From assembly GCF_958979055.1 (NCBI RefSeq), contig NC_084897.1:20437628-20501627 (forward strand): 64,000 nt of DNA, read 5' to 3'. The notes under the pieces were generated by a model, which was not told the DNA's origin, ran no database searches, and saw nothing but the letters and a program-made list of their open reading frames with translations. This DNA is from Alnus glutinosa (Eukaryota > Streptophyta > Magnoliopsida > Fagales > Betulaceae). Position numbers and translations under genes: made by a program. Below are positions 1 through 11,902 of the stretch, in pieces; position 1 is the first letter of the stretch; each line of letters opens with the position of its first letter.

Positions 1-211
1 TGCTTTGAAACGACATGATCCGATCCTGACATTATCACTAACAATTTTGTTTTATGATTTGCTAACCCGAAACAAAATTAGAAAGTCAAAGTTGAGGTGC
101 TTAACACGTTTAATTAAACGGGTTGAGTTAGAGTTAACCTATATAATTTTATATTTATGATTCAATATAACCCCAATCCGACATGTAAACATGAATTGTC
201 ACCCGGCCCTA
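1..211. mobile_element. End of a hAT-like element (partial)
   Basis: The window opens inside a repeat. Its right border near 211 reads as the reverse complement of TAGGGCCGGGTGACAATTC. That resembles the TAGGGTTGGCAATTC terminus of the complete element at 34461-35242. The left end lies outside the window, so family membership rests on this short match only. Confidence 0.35.
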
Positions 212-239
212 AAAGCATCTCCAACGATGTTATGTAAAT

Positions 240-430
240 TTTTTTTTTCGATTGTCATATTTTTTGTCATACTTTTCAAAAGATCATATTTGTTTTTTCT
301 AGTGGTCATATTTTCTCAACGCTCGTATTTTTTTCCTAATGATTATATTTTTTTCAACGGTCATATTTTGCCAACGGTTTTTATTTTTCCGACGTGCGTA
401 TTTTTCAATGGTAATGTGTTTCCTATGGTC
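240..430. repeat. Degenerate T-rich tandem repeat
   Basis: About eight imperfect units related to CAACGGTCATATTTTTTT follow one another at spacings of roughly 20-30 bases. An open frame crosses it only because the repeat has few stops. I see no gene here. Confidence 0.55.
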
Positions 431-591
431 ATGAAAGAAACAATAAAATAAAGGAAGAATGAATAAAATATTTGAGCTTTTTGCTACGGTGATTGCCCCG
501 CTATTGCTAATTACTGTAGCAAAAAAAGTGTTTTACATATGCCCGAGAAAAACTTATGGAAGTGATTTTTAACCTTAAATTAATTATGAGT

Positions 592-751
592 AATGCTATT
601 TGGTAGATTGTTATATAATTAAAATAATGTGATAGTAAAAACAAGTCCTTTGGATCAAAATGACTTGTAAAAGAAAAAATTAATAGCTGATATTCACTTA
701 CACGTCATTCCAATCGTATAATAATTATATAATAGTCTATTAAATAGCATT
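592..751. mobile_element. MITE of the GAGTAATGCTA family
   Basis: The left end (AATGCTATTTGGTAGATTG) is mirrored by the reverse complement of the right end (AAATGCTATTTAATAGACT). This gives inverted termini of about 45 bp around a short AT-rich core. There is no coding capacity. Similar elements lie at 9712-9893, 12560-12747 and 31953-32116. Confidence 0.6.
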
Positions 752-1999
752 TTTTTATTAACTAATATTATACGGATGCTCTATAAATATACCCTGGAAT
801 ATTTTAAGGAAAAAAAAATGCAAAATCAAATCACGGGTTTATCAGATTTGCCTTTAGCTTCACGTAGTATCAAAATAAATTTAACAATCCACAAGGCATG
901 TGGTATGCCAAAAAATAATTTATTTCTTACAGTCAAAATTATATTTACTCAATTAATAAATTCTGATGATATGACACATCAGTTAATAAAATTATAGTGT
1001 GTCATATTTAAGTCAGTGTGACACTAATGAAATATGTTAAGTCAGTGAATAAAATTTAACTATAGAAAGTAAATTGTTTTAATACCACGTGAAGTTAATT
1101 GCAAAGCAGGTAAACTACTTTTATATTTTTTTCCTAATTTTAAGTGTTAGACTTAGCTAAACCTTAGAAGCTAGCAAAACTTGCATACACGTGCTATACT
1201 GAAAATATTCGGTATTTTGATATAAATAAGTTCATAGCTGGTACATATAAACGTGCTTGGTACAAAAAATGCACCAAATTGGGATCTAGGGATAACATAA
1301 TTTAGCTGTCCACGTTTTGGCACTTCAAGATCTTATAGCAGATCTTGAAACTTGGAGGAGGATCTTCTCCACCAGAACGGTCTACTTGTGCCAGCCAGCC
1401 ATGTGATCATGTAATCCAAGATCATACACGTATATGCAAGCTCATCCGCACATGCGTGTAAATGTTGGTTTTAAGGAAATAAAAAAGAAAAAGAAAAAAC
1501 AGAGAATGTCTCTTTTTCTTTGTTTGGATGTTCATCAAGTAATGTTCACTGAGATATTGCATATATCATGTATGAAGTTATGCATGATATAGTACAATGG
1601 TCCTGAATAAATCAACACAGGCTATCAATCCTTCTTATTTAATGCTAAATCTTCCCTGCTTTGGTTATTTTAATCCTTTTTTTTTGGGGGGGGGGGGGGG
1701 GGATTTTTTAGTGTATAGTAAATCATTTCCATTAAATCGACAAAAAAAAAAAGAGGGGGAAAAACCAAGAAATTCAATTTATGCTCCAATCATTAGCAAA
1801 GCAGAAAATATGCTACTATAGGCCTACGATTCTAATCTGATTGACTAAATGCACTTATCGTACATTAATCGGAAGCTTTCAGCCCATTTGCAGCTCTGGC
1901 TGAAAGCGAAAAAGGCCCATTTTAAGCCATTGATTAGGAGAACCTGTTCTATCACAGGAAGGATAAGCCCATGGAAATCGTATAATGTTTTAGATAAAT
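752..1999. other. Intergenic, no gene seen
   Basis: AT-rich sequence with no convincing exon. It contains an uninterrupted run of about 17 G residues at 1686-1702. The short open frames show no family features. Confidence 0.5.
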
Positions 2000-2140
2000 A
2001 ATGTTACTTTTCACATTCATTTCATACTGGCTGATATGGCATGTTTTCAATAACTTTTCATGTCAGAGACAGTAACTCAAAACAAGACACATCAATCAGT
2101 GTGAAATGAGTGTGATAAATAAGTGTGAAGTATAACCGGC
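2000..2140. mobile_element. Probable MITE
   Basis: The start (AATGTTACTTTTCACATTC) and the reverse complement of the end (GGTTATACTTCACACTTAT) form imperfect inverted repeats of about 45 bp. It lies 3' of PPD6. No clean target duplication was found. Confidence 0.45.
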
Positions 2141-2568
2141 GAAGGGAACCCGGGCAGGCACCGTTAAATTTGTTAAGTCAATTGGAAGCACTTGAACGCG
2201 CGGTCTGTAATTGAAACTGAGTCATGGTTCTTCTGCATGCATTAATAATAAAGGCAAGTCATAGTTCGAGTTGAAAAACCTTTTGGTTTTTAGGTTTTCC
2301 GCCCTATTCGCTTTCATAATTGTTATAAAAACTCTTACGATGGAACTAAGAAGGAGATTAACTAGAAAGTGGAAAGAAAGCTTTTGATCTTTGAGATTTA
2401 GGTAACCAATAAGAACAATCAGATAAATATTAGGGAGTCAAGAAATTGAAAGAATTGAATTCTGCTCAAAATTTCAAAGATTGAAGAGAAATCAACTGAT
2501 ACAATCTCAAAATAATTTACAGAGATTTGATTCCACAGACCTGCTTATTGAATCATTGGGTCGCATGC

Positions 2569-5500
2569 CTAGAGAATTGCTAGTGATACAGCAGCAGACC
2601 GAAGCTTCACTCCATCATCATCCCATTTAGACTGTGGGGCAGTTGCTCCAGCAATAATTGCCTGTAAATGACAAGAAGACATCATAATTTTCACGTCAAA
2701 TCAGAATCCTAAGTTTTATGGGTAAGTTCTTCATGGGAATAGAGATCTATAGAGTCAATTAACTACCAGGCCAAATTGACTCACATGATATCTATCACAA
2801 GGCACTAGAGTAACATTTGGTATGCAGAATAACTAGCTTTTATTAAAAATGGAAGAAGGTAGAATGAAAGAGTTTTGGAATAGCCATTCTCACGGTCCAT
2901 GAGGGAATGACTAGCCATTCCTCAATTTGAAAGGAGTCATTCTCTCTTGGACTATGAGAATGGCTATTTCAAGTATTAGAGTATATGTATACTTTAACAC
3001 CAAGGCTATTTTGTTCTTAATTAGGCTATTCCTTTTTCCTAATGGAATAACTATTCCGCGTACCAAACGTATCCTTAGGTCTTACTATATACCTGACAAA
3101 CTTTTTGACAAACAAGTATTTAAACACTATAAAATATAGTAACGGACCTTTCCACTATTAACAGCAGCTACTAGGGCTACATGCTGTTCATCTCTACTAA
3201 ACTCATAGAAGTAGTAAGTCCTGAAATATATACCAAACATCAAACATTAGGAAATAAAAAATTGTGAATAGAGCATGTATACAGCGCTTCGAAGAAATTG
3301 TCTGTATTTGGTGTCCCAACTGCTTTAAAATAATGAGCCATTATTGTAATACATTTGGATTTCCAAGCAATGTCTATCCTATAATTGCTAATAACAGTAC
3401 GGTTGGGGGAAGGTGATTGTGGGAGAACGATATTCTTTCACTGAAAGAAAAAGAAAAAAAAAAGGGTTTGGTTTTCCTTCTTAAGGCACTTCACTTTGAT
3501 AGCAATAGAAACCATTATTTTATAGCGGCCTTGCCATCACCTCGAAAATAAACTTTACCTGAGACCTTCCTCTTCCTTTATTTTTATAGTTCTTGCAGAG
3601 TGTAAATTGGACCCACCTGCAAATGCAGCATGAGTAGAATTAAAAACCAATGCTAGAGATGGCAGAGGAAGATAAGAAGATGTCCTAGTTGTTCCCATAT
3701 GATAGTTCTTGGGGTTTTTTTTTCGGGGGGGGGGGGGGTACATGATATACCTGGAACAAAAATTTTTGCAGCCGCCTTCAAAGAACCTAAATCAGTAATG
3801 TCTTTGGCCTGTTCAGGTCAGCAAATATCAAACAAGTTTTCAGGTCAGCAAATGTGTTTCATGACGGTATAATGAAAATCTTATACTTCAAAAGCCTGAT
3901 TGACATGAACAACATGGTCTTTAAACCAAGACACAAAGATATGCATAAAGATATTGCTGAATTTCGGTCTTGCAGATAGGAAGCCAAAATGGTAATAAGA
4001 GTGTTATTGTCATTAATGTGACAATTAAAACCCCTCAATACTCTTGTTTTCGCACAAAGCACACACACAAACAAAGTATTAAATATGTGTGTGTATATAT
4101 ATATAAGCAATCACCTTCTACTTTTTCAGTCCATCACACCTCACTTAATTTGTTGCTATTTAGCACTGGTTTTATGTGGCTTACATTTATTACAGAAAAA
4201 ATAGGAGAAGTCTCCACTATAACAATCCATAAGTATTTATTCTATTTGATCCAATTGAGTAATAAAGCTCTATGGATAAATTTATATTGTAGAAGTATTG
4301 AAACTTCATGACTGTCATTACCAATACCTCTAAAAAGGTGATCTTGAGTTGATTGGTTGGGCGAATGACCACACTCAAAACTTCAGATCTACATCAAACA
4401 ATAAGACAAATAAAAATCAATATATACATACAATACTAAGTATGACAAATACAGTTGGCAAAAACAATTATAGTACACCCATTATGTTTAGGGTGTGAAG
4501 TTGCTCATTTGCCTGTGACGTATCTGGGTCTTCCATTGGGGGCTCCCTACAAGTCTATTCGTATCTGGGATGGAGTTATTGAGAAGGTTGATAAACGATT
4601 GGCTAGATGGAAAAGGTTATACCTCTCTAAGGGAGGGAGAGTGACCCTTATCAAGAGTACGCTCTCTAACTTGCCTACGTACTACATGTCTTTGTTCCCT
4701 ATACCGGTGAGTGTTGCTTCTCGCATTGAGAAGTTGCAACGCGACTTTCTTTGGGGTGGTATGGGTGATGATTTTAAATACCATCTGGTGAGTTGGGAGA
4801 AGGTTTGTAATCCTATCTCGAAGGGGGGGCTGGGCATTAGAAAGTTGGTTCAGTTCAATCGAGCATTACTAGGTAAATGGTTATGGCGCTATGGTTTGGA
4901 TAGAGATGCTTGGTGGAGAGTTGCGGTGGATTCCAAATATGGTAGTTTGTGGGGTGGGTGGTGCTCCCGAGAGGTGACTGGGGCGTTTGGAGTAGGTTTG
5001 TGGAAATTTATTAGGAAAGGATGGGAGAAATTCTCCAATCTACTTAGATTCGAAGTGGGGGATGGGAGCAGGATTAGATTCTGGCATGACTTGTGGTGTG
5101 GGGATTCGATTTTGAAAGAAGTGTTTCCTGATTTCTTTGGCATTGCTCGGGTGAAGGATGCGTCAGTGGCTGATAATATGGAGAGATTGGGTGGGTCCAT
5201 TCGGTGGAACGTGAGCTTTGTTAGAGAGGCTCATGATTGGGAAGTCGATGTTTTTGCCTCTTTCTTCCAGGTTCTGGGCGACACAAAGGAGAACGTTGAG
5301 AGGGCAGATTGTCTCAAATGGGTTCCGTCCAAGAAAGGTGTGTTCGGGGTGAAGTCATATTTTGGTTCTATGATGGGTTCTGGAGGTACATGGTTCCCAT
5401 GGAAGTGTGTGTGGCGGTCTCAGGCACCCACGAGGGCAGCTTTCTTCGCGTGGTCTGCAGCTCTAGGCAGGATTCTTACCTTGGACAATCTTAGGAAGAG

Positions 5501-7539
5501 GCATATTATTATTGTGGACAGATGCTGTCTTTGTAAGAGGGATGGGGAATCAGTGGACCATATTCTTCTGCATTGCGATCTAGCATCTTCTCTTTGGAAC
5601 AACATTTTCTCCCGCTTTGGTATTTCGTGGGTCATGCCTAGGAGTGTGCTTGACTTAGTTGCTTGCTGGTGGAAGTATGGGAGTTCTGGGAGTGCTACTA
5701 CTTGGAAGATGGTGCCTATTTGCCTTTTTTGGTGTATTTGGAGAGAGAGAAACCTTAGGCATTTTGAGGACCTAGAGAGCTCCCTAGAGGAGGTGATAGA
5801 GTTATTTTTCCATACCTTGTATGTCTGGTCGATGGCTTATCTGTACCCTTTATCTATCAGCTTTGCTGAATTTCTTGCTTCTTTTTCGCTTTCTAGTTAG
5901 GTGTTTCCTGTTGTATACTTCTAGTGTACGTAGGGGCGCCTTACGCTTTCAATAAAACTATCATTACTTATCAAAAAAAAAAAAAAATATTTTCATTATC
6001 CCTCTTATTTTTTTGGGTGAATATTATGATCCTTCTGTAAAGTTTATTAGTACACAACCTTCACAAAAGTAGTTGATTTTTTATTTTTTATTTAATCTTC
6101 ATTCATAAATAAAGAATGTAAAAGCAAACAATATGCAGGCTAGGGAAGCAAAAGCTATCATGCAACTTGTCCTATTGAAAATAAATAAATAAATATATTA
6201 AACCATCTTTTTTTCTTTTTTCTTCCTGAGCTAATATATTAAACCATCTAAGAGAAGGGAGCTTATATGAAATCATATACCCATCTGGTGATGCAAATCT
6301 TGCCGCAAAAGTCTTAGGCTTTACCTTGTCTCCATAAAGAGACAATCCAGCACTGTAATCCTACAACATTGATCATTATAACCAGTAGATTAACAAAAAA
6401 TTAATTCATGAGAAAGACAATAGTTGGACTTTAATATACTCCCAAACAAGAGATCAATTTCAAAATCAATACAATGAGTCTTTCAGCATCGGTCTTTAAA
6501 GCTTAAGAATCAAAAGTGACCAATGCTATGATGAAAACAGATGACCACTAAACATATTATTGTAAGAGCATGCATTTAGAAAGAGTGAAAGTCAGATAGA
6601 AAAATATAAAAATCAAACTAATTTCATACAATAAAAATTGATCAGAGTTTCTTTTCATTGAGAAAGAAGTGGCAGAATTCCATTAAGCAACCAAATATAT
6701 ACAGCTGCCCCTGGTGTTTATCTCCTTATCAATTACAATTCACAACTCATAACTCCCCAAACCACACAATTCAGACAATTTAATACTATTGAAAAATATG
6801 TGACTCGCATATAATTTTCTCATCCTATTGTTTATTAATTCACCACTTATCTCAAAAGCTTAAACTGATAGGTTATGAATAATATTTAATCATTTAATTT
6901 ATATGCTAATTAACACTCTCCATAGAATATTTAATTGAAATGAGATGTAAATGATGAACAAAAGGTGTGAACTCAAGATTTTTACTCTTATACAAAGTTA
7001 AATCACCAGTTATCCCAAAAGTTTAAGCCGATAATTTATACATGAATTTAATCATTTAATTTATATTCTTTCGTTACATCATTACCGTCAAATTAGCACC
7101 TTGATTTGAATGCTGTTTACAAGTGCATGCATTCCATAACATTAAAGAACATAATAAATCCTCTTCAGCTCTTCCTAAGTTATATATGTACAAGAAGAAA
7201 AAAAATGTGTGATAAAAGTACCTCGGGCTCCGTGATGTCCTCAAACTGTGGCGGCACCCGAATGGCGAACCCAGCACCATAGAACTGGAACCAAGACTTC
7301 GTGTTTGCAATGCCGGAAAGAGCCGGCTTCGGAGGCAGCGAAGGTTCAGCTGAAGAATGGGCAAGTGGGCATGCTGGGGTCAAGGAAATGATGAAAAGCG
7401 AAGTGGTTTTGAGGAGAAAGTGCCTCTTGGAAGCTGCGGGTTTGGGAGCGGTGAGAGAAGTGGGTTTGGTGGTGGCAGGGTTGGGGTTGGGGTTTTGGGG
7501 AGGGTTCGGTGGGTGTGGAGAGAGGGAGAGAATGGCCAT
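2569..7539 (-). CDS. PPD6: PsbP domain-containing protein 6, chloroplastic
   Basis: Seven exons on the minus strand (7539-7222, 6360-6281, 4388-4328, 3808-3751, 3616-3559, 3220-3148, 2661-2569) join in phase to 246 codons plus TAG, all with GT-AG introns. The protein has a Ser/Pro-rich transit region, a Lys-Arg pair before a hydrophobic stretch (about residues 40-60) and an AHSSA-type lumenal processing site. A PsbP-like domain follows: FAIRVPPQFEDITEPEDYS, AARFASPDG, SEVLSVVIRPTNQLKITFLE, GSLKAAAKIFVPG, SARTIKIKEEEGLR, YYFYEF, and a last exon with AGATAPQSKWDDD. It belongs to the PsbP-like lumen proteins (PPD6/TL20 type), which are not core water-oxidation subunits; the biochemical role is unclear. 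Intron 2 carries a LINE and intron 6 a MITE-like element. It is divergent from TLP18.3. I am sure of the family and fairly sure of the PPD6 assignment. Confidence 0.9.
2807..3076. mobile_element. TIR element in PPD6 intron 6
   Basis: The ends read as imperfect inverted repeats: ACATTTGGTATGCAGAATAA against the reverse complement of the right end, ACGTTTGGTACGCGGAATAG. Repeated 'GAATGGCTATTCC' motifs lie inside. The 33866-34379 element has the same style of ends. It lies wholly within the intron and alters no exon. Confidence 0.5.
3725..3738. repeat. Poly(G) run next to a PPD6 splice donor
   Basis: Fourteen consecutive G residues on the plus strand read as C residues on the PPD6 strand. They begin about 12 bases into intron 4, just downstream of the exon 4 donor GTATATCATG. 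Length polymorphism is likely. Confidence 0.6.
4455..5987 (+). mobile_element. 5'-truncated L1-type LINE (RT C-terminal part, zinc knuckle)
   Basis: An open frame of about 480 codons, with no ATG at its start, encodes the downstream part of a plant non-LTR reverse transcriptase. The thumb and connection region has TYLGLPLG, WKRLYLSKGGR and GGLGIRKLVQFNRALLGKWLW. A zf-RVT region follows with the Cys/His cluster CCLCKRDGESVDHILLHC near codon 360. The catalytic fingers and palm and the endonuclease are missing, so it cannot move by itself. It ends with AATAAA at 5950 and an A-tract at 5973-5987, as expected for target-primed insertion truncated at the 5' side. It sits in PPD6 intron 2, antisense to the gene. 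The uninterrupted frame suggests a fairly recent insertion. No clear target duplication was found. Confidence 0.85.
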
Positions 7540-8515
7540 GAGAGAATGGAATGGTATTCATGGCCGGTGATAAATGGACGGAGGGAGATAATGTGGGACA
7601 TGGACTAGTTTTTCTTTGTTATGTGAGGATTAGAGGGTAGCTTTGGGAATTTGAGAAAAATAGGAGGTTGTTTTAGTCATTTCAGTCAACTCTTCTGTTG
7701 TTCATATTTTTTAGGCAAATATCATTTCTTGAGTTGTCACAAAATTTTTATAAAATATTTAAAATTACTTTTACATTGATGGTGCATTAGATTACTTTTT
7801 TGAGAAATTTTACTTACCCAAAAACCATCAAGAGTTTTACTATCGTAATCTTAAAAATTATCAAAATTTTCAATGTCGGGTTTTCAATTACCAACCCATT
7901 TTAATGGTATCCATTTGTTAGAATTTTTTTTGTAAAATCTTAACACCAAAATGTCAAAAATAATCACTTTTATTTTTTTTTAACAAAAAACTAAACATTT
8001 GATGACCTTGATCGGAGTAACATTAATAAGGGCTCATAATTGAAAACTCGATATTGAGTTAATTTGAGGTTATTATCGTAAAATCCTTGACGGTCGAGGA
8101 GTTGAGCTAAATTTTCTTTTCAAATTAAAAACAAAACGCATTAACAAATAGAGTAAACAAAAATTTCATTTAAGGAAGATTTTAGATTAGAATCTAGTTA
8201 AAATTTATGTTTAAAAATAAAATAAAAAAATTGAAAACTCAAACTTAAAACATGGGAAATATTAGATATATTTTTGCTAAAGATTGGATGATTGTAACTC
8301 ATATGGACCAAAATGTCCTTATGGCTTTTAACAAGCATTATCCCGGTTCAAATTCAGACAGCCAATCCAAAACAAACAAATCCTAACCACCCAAATTCCA
8401 AACCCAACAGAAAACAGAAACAAAAAAAGCGTGGTATCAAATCCCTCCTTTGCTCTTTCACTCTCCCTCCCCCTCATGCTTCCCCATTTGTGAACCTCCC
8501 TGGTTGCTTTCTTCC
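7540..8515. promoter_or_regulatory. Shared divergent upstream region of PPD6 and TLP18.3
   Basis: 976 bases separate the two start codons, and both genes point outward. No other gene is seen. The PPD6-proximal 100 bases are G-rich on the plus strand; the middle (7690-8310) is very AT-rich; the 150 bases before the TLP18.3 ATG are C/T-rich, as in plant leader sequences. No strong TATA box was identified. Whether the region works as a bidirectional promoter is an inference from layout and from the shared location of the two products. Confidence 0.5.
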
Positions 8516-11500
8516 ATGGAAACCATTCTCTCTCCTCGCTCTCTCTCCCCTCTCTTCAATCCCAAACCTTCCTGTCCAAAGACCCTTTCCTCCTCCTCTA
8601 TCCAACCCAGATCATCAAATTCTCTTTTTCTTACCAAATCCATTACTTGTAGTCTCAAAAAACACCAACCCCAATCACTAAGTTCATCTTTACCAACACC
8701 CACAAGCTGGCTTTCACATGCCCAAAAAGGACTGGCAGCTCTAGCTATCACTCTAGCACTCAATTTTAGCCCACTCTTGCCTAGTGGCAATGCATTAGCA
8801 TCTGAATTTGATGTGATTAATGAGGGGCCACCTAAAGAAACATATGTTGTTGACGATGCAGGCGTGCTTAGTCGGGTGACAAAATCGGATTTGAAGAGGT
8901 TGTTGACGGATTTGGAGTCAAGGAAGAACTTCCGCATTAATTTCGTCATTGTTCGAAAACTAACCGTGAGTACTGTTTTTGTGTTTTTTTGCCATAACAA
9001 GGTTCTGTTAATATGCATATACTGATATACCAGTTTAGTATAGTGTGAGGTTGACTCTTCCTAGGACGCCCTTTTTATGATTTAAACAAATGGATTACAA
9101 TTTGTTATTTGGATCACTAACATTTGTTTGGTTTCTGGGAGAACTGAGGATTCCTTTTTATATGCAACTTATCTCAGCTATCTTGTATGATTCTCTTAGG
9201 CTCAGTTGAGATGAACGTCAAATTTTTTTTTTTTTTTTTCTGTTCCCTAGCATTTAGAAATCTAAGATGTATATCGGAAACTACACTTCATGTATCGAAC
9301 TTAACCCTCATTTGCAACCACCCCAAACTTAAAAAAGTGACAATAGATCCTTAAATTACTTGTCACTTCCAATTTGCCCCCTCCGATAGCATGTTAACTT
9401 GGATGGAAAATGCATAATGTAATCCGCATGTGACTCATCTTGTCCATTATACTTGATAATAAATAAAACTAAAAATAAAGCCTATGGAAGGAGTGTTGGT
9501 CTCTATGGAAGGAGACCCACGGCCAATGGCAAGAGAGCCACGGTTTGGCCATGGGTCTCCGTGACCAGAGAGCCACGACCTGGCCGTGGGTCTCCACGGC
9601 CAGAGACCGTCTTTATGATCAAAGGAGGTTGCTTTCTTTTTCTTTGGTTTTAATCTAAGGGCATAATTGTAGTTTCACGTCTGATACGAGATATAATGGA
9701 CAATTTAAATTGATAAATGCTACATGTACTAGATTTTTTACTAAAAGATGGATACTAAGATGATGTGGAACTTATTTATTGGTACCTGTAGCATTTTTTT
9801 TTATTAATTGTTTTGATCATCTCCAATGAATAAGCTCCACATCATTTTGGTATTCATCTCTTAGTAAAAGATTTAGTATCTCTAGCATTACTCATTTTAA
9901 ATCATGTGTGGGTCACGTGATACATTTTTTGTCCAAGTTAATAGAAAATGCTAATAGATGGGGGCAAATTGAAAATGTTATATAGTTTGAAGGGGTCATT
10001 GTCACTTTTTAAAGTTTGAAAGAGATTGCAAATGGAGTGTAAGTTTGAGGGGGAAGTGTAGTTCCTGCTCTTCCCTCCTCTCCACTCCCTACTCTTATGT
10101 ACTCCTCCCCTCCATCCCGTTTCTGGTTTTTCCTTTTCTCCTTCTCCTTTTGTTTTTGCTGATCTTTTATTTGAGTTTTTAGAGGCCAGATTACTGAAAT
10201 CTTTCCAACCCCCCCCCCCCCCCCCCCCATCCACAGGCCCGTCCTCGACCCTCGCAGGTCCCTGCTCCACCTTCAAGTAGTCCCCGCCCCCTCACGTGCA
10301 CCCCATGCACCGTTGTGACGCATGTGGGCTACACATGCCGATGCCCCTTTTAGCGCTTGCAGCATATCTCCTCCATCCCAGCTCCTCTGGCTCTCTACTA
10401 TAGCGCTCTTTTGGCACATAAGAACTTCCATATCCAGATATGTGTCACAAAAAAATTTGTTCTTTATTTTTTTGGCCACACCGTCCTTGTAGGGGACTCC
10501 TCTCCTGCTTGTTCAGTTACCTCTTAGTCTTGCCAGCTCCCTCCGAAGCTGCATAGAAACTAAGAATATTTTTGGTGCCTTCTATTGAACCCATAACATC
10601 CACGATGGACGCTACAACCAGCTTTACTGATAGCTTTTCCGCTTGCTACTTCCATCAACGAGGATTCCCACCAGGGCTATGGAAAGAACTTGCTTTGGAT
10701 TGCTGTCAATAATAGAGTTCTTTTTTGTTCTGTAATGTATTTGGTCTCTGTTCCCATTTTTCTGTGTTTGTTGTTGTTCTTTGTTCAACTCATCAATAAA
10801 AATAATAAAAAATAAAAAAAGTGCAGTTTTTCCTAGCTTAATTCTTTTCCTATATTTGTTTCTGCAACTTTTAAGGCACAAACAATGAGAAGGCTATGCT
10901 TTATACCATGTCTTCAAAAGTTATGCAATTGCCTTGGACCGTTGTGTCTATAAAGATAAGAAATTCAAGAATGCAAGTGCGTGGGGCTTTTTGTTTTGGT
11001 TTAAAAGTTGTAACATTTGGTTGCAGAGCAAAGCTGATGCCTTTGAGTATGCTGACCAAGTTTTGGAGCGTTGGTATCCCACAGTAGAAGAGGGCAGTAA
11101 TAAGGGCATTGTCGTGCTTGTTACCAGTCAAAAGGAAGGGGCAGTCACAGGGGGCCCTGCATTTGTCCAGGCTGTTGGAGAAAATATTCTTGATGCCACT
11201 GTTACAGAAAATCTTCCTGGTAACCTTGCACTTATTTGTCATCCTTTAAGCCAAAATTATTCAACTATATATGCAACCGCTTTTGACTTTGAGAAGATTA
11301 TGGTAGTGTTTATATGCATTCTAACACCATAAATGTTCAATTGAAACTATGTTGAAAAACCATGAAACTAGAGGATAGCTGCAAAAGTAAAATGTTTTGC
11401 CCATAAAGTAATGAGCTTAGAAGATAATTTATGTGTTTTTATTTTGGATGTACATCTGTCCAAAAGTTCCATATATCTGCCACTTATATCCTCTGCTTCA

Positions 11501-11902
11501 GATGATATCTTAGATATAAGAGATATGATCAAACAAGCTGTAGGAGTGAAGTTTTAAAATTTTCCTTTGATGATGTGCAGCAGTAAATTTCTTCTATTGT
11601 TTTAAAGAAGATATTGCAGTTGTAGTGATCAAATTGTTGGATTTGTAATTGCAGTCTTGGCTACAGAAGAAAAGTACAATGAAGCTGTTTATAGCAGTGC
11701 CAAGCGACTAGTTGCTGCCATTGATGGGCTCCCAGATCCTGGTGGACCCTCGGTTAAAGACAATAAACGTGAATCCAACTTCAAATCCAGGGAAGAGACA
11801 GAAGAGAAGCGGGGGCAATTCTCTCTTGTAGTTGGAGGTTTATTAGTGATTGCCTTTGTTGTTCCTATGGCACAATACTATGCTTATGTCTCCAGGAAGT
11901 AA
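8516..11902 (+). CDS. TLP18.3: TLP18.3, thylakoid-lumen TPM-domain phosphatase
   Basis: Three exons (8516-8965, 11027-11219, 11655-11902) join in phase to 296 codons plus TAA. The start is the ATG at 8516; the upstream in-frame extension has no ATG and is not protein-like. Residues 1-70 form a Ser-rich chloroplast transit peptide. A hydrophobic segment ending SGNALA just before SEFDVINEGPPKETYVVDD fits lumenal targeting and processing. The TPM domain follows (DAGVLSRVTKSDLKRLL, GIVVLVTSQKEGAVTGGPAF, GENILDATVTENLP). The C-terminus has one membrane span (FSLVVGGLLVIAFVVPMAQY). The family is known for acid phosphatase activity and a role in the photosystem II repair cycle. The length fits the Arabidopsis protein (about 285 aa). 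Intron 1 is 2 kb and holds a MITE and GC-rich repeats. Confidence 0.93.
9515..9610. repeat. GC-rich imperfect repeats in TLP18.3 intron 1
   Basis: Variants of GAGAGCCACGG and TGGCCGTGGGTCTCC recur three to four times, some as local inverted repeats able to fold. They sit in an otherwise AT-rich intron and look like part of a diverged transposon. Confidence 0.5.
9712..9893. mobile_element. Palindromic MITE in TLP18.3 intron 1
   Basis: The left arm (TGCTACATGTACTAGATTTT, continuing to ATGATGTGG) is matched by the reverse complement of the right arm (TGCTAGAGATACTAAATCTT, continuing to ATGATGTGG). The arms are about 65 bp and nearly fill the element. Imperfect AT-rich direct repeats flank it. 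Confidence 0.65.
10209..10228. repeat. Poly(C) run
   Basis: About 20 consecutive C residues lie inside TLP18.3 intron 1, next to CT-rich sequence (10070-10150). There is no coding role. Open frames crossing it are artefacts of low complexity. Confidence 0.7.

Noticed and set aside
191-451. 86-codon open frame at the left edge
   Set aside because: It runs through a T-rich degenerate tandem repeat; the Phe/Val/Ile-rich peptide is what such a repeat encodes.
8458-9018. 186-codon minus-strand open frame over TLP18.3 exon 1
   Set aside because: It is the antisense shadow of a well-supported coding exon and runs into the intron.
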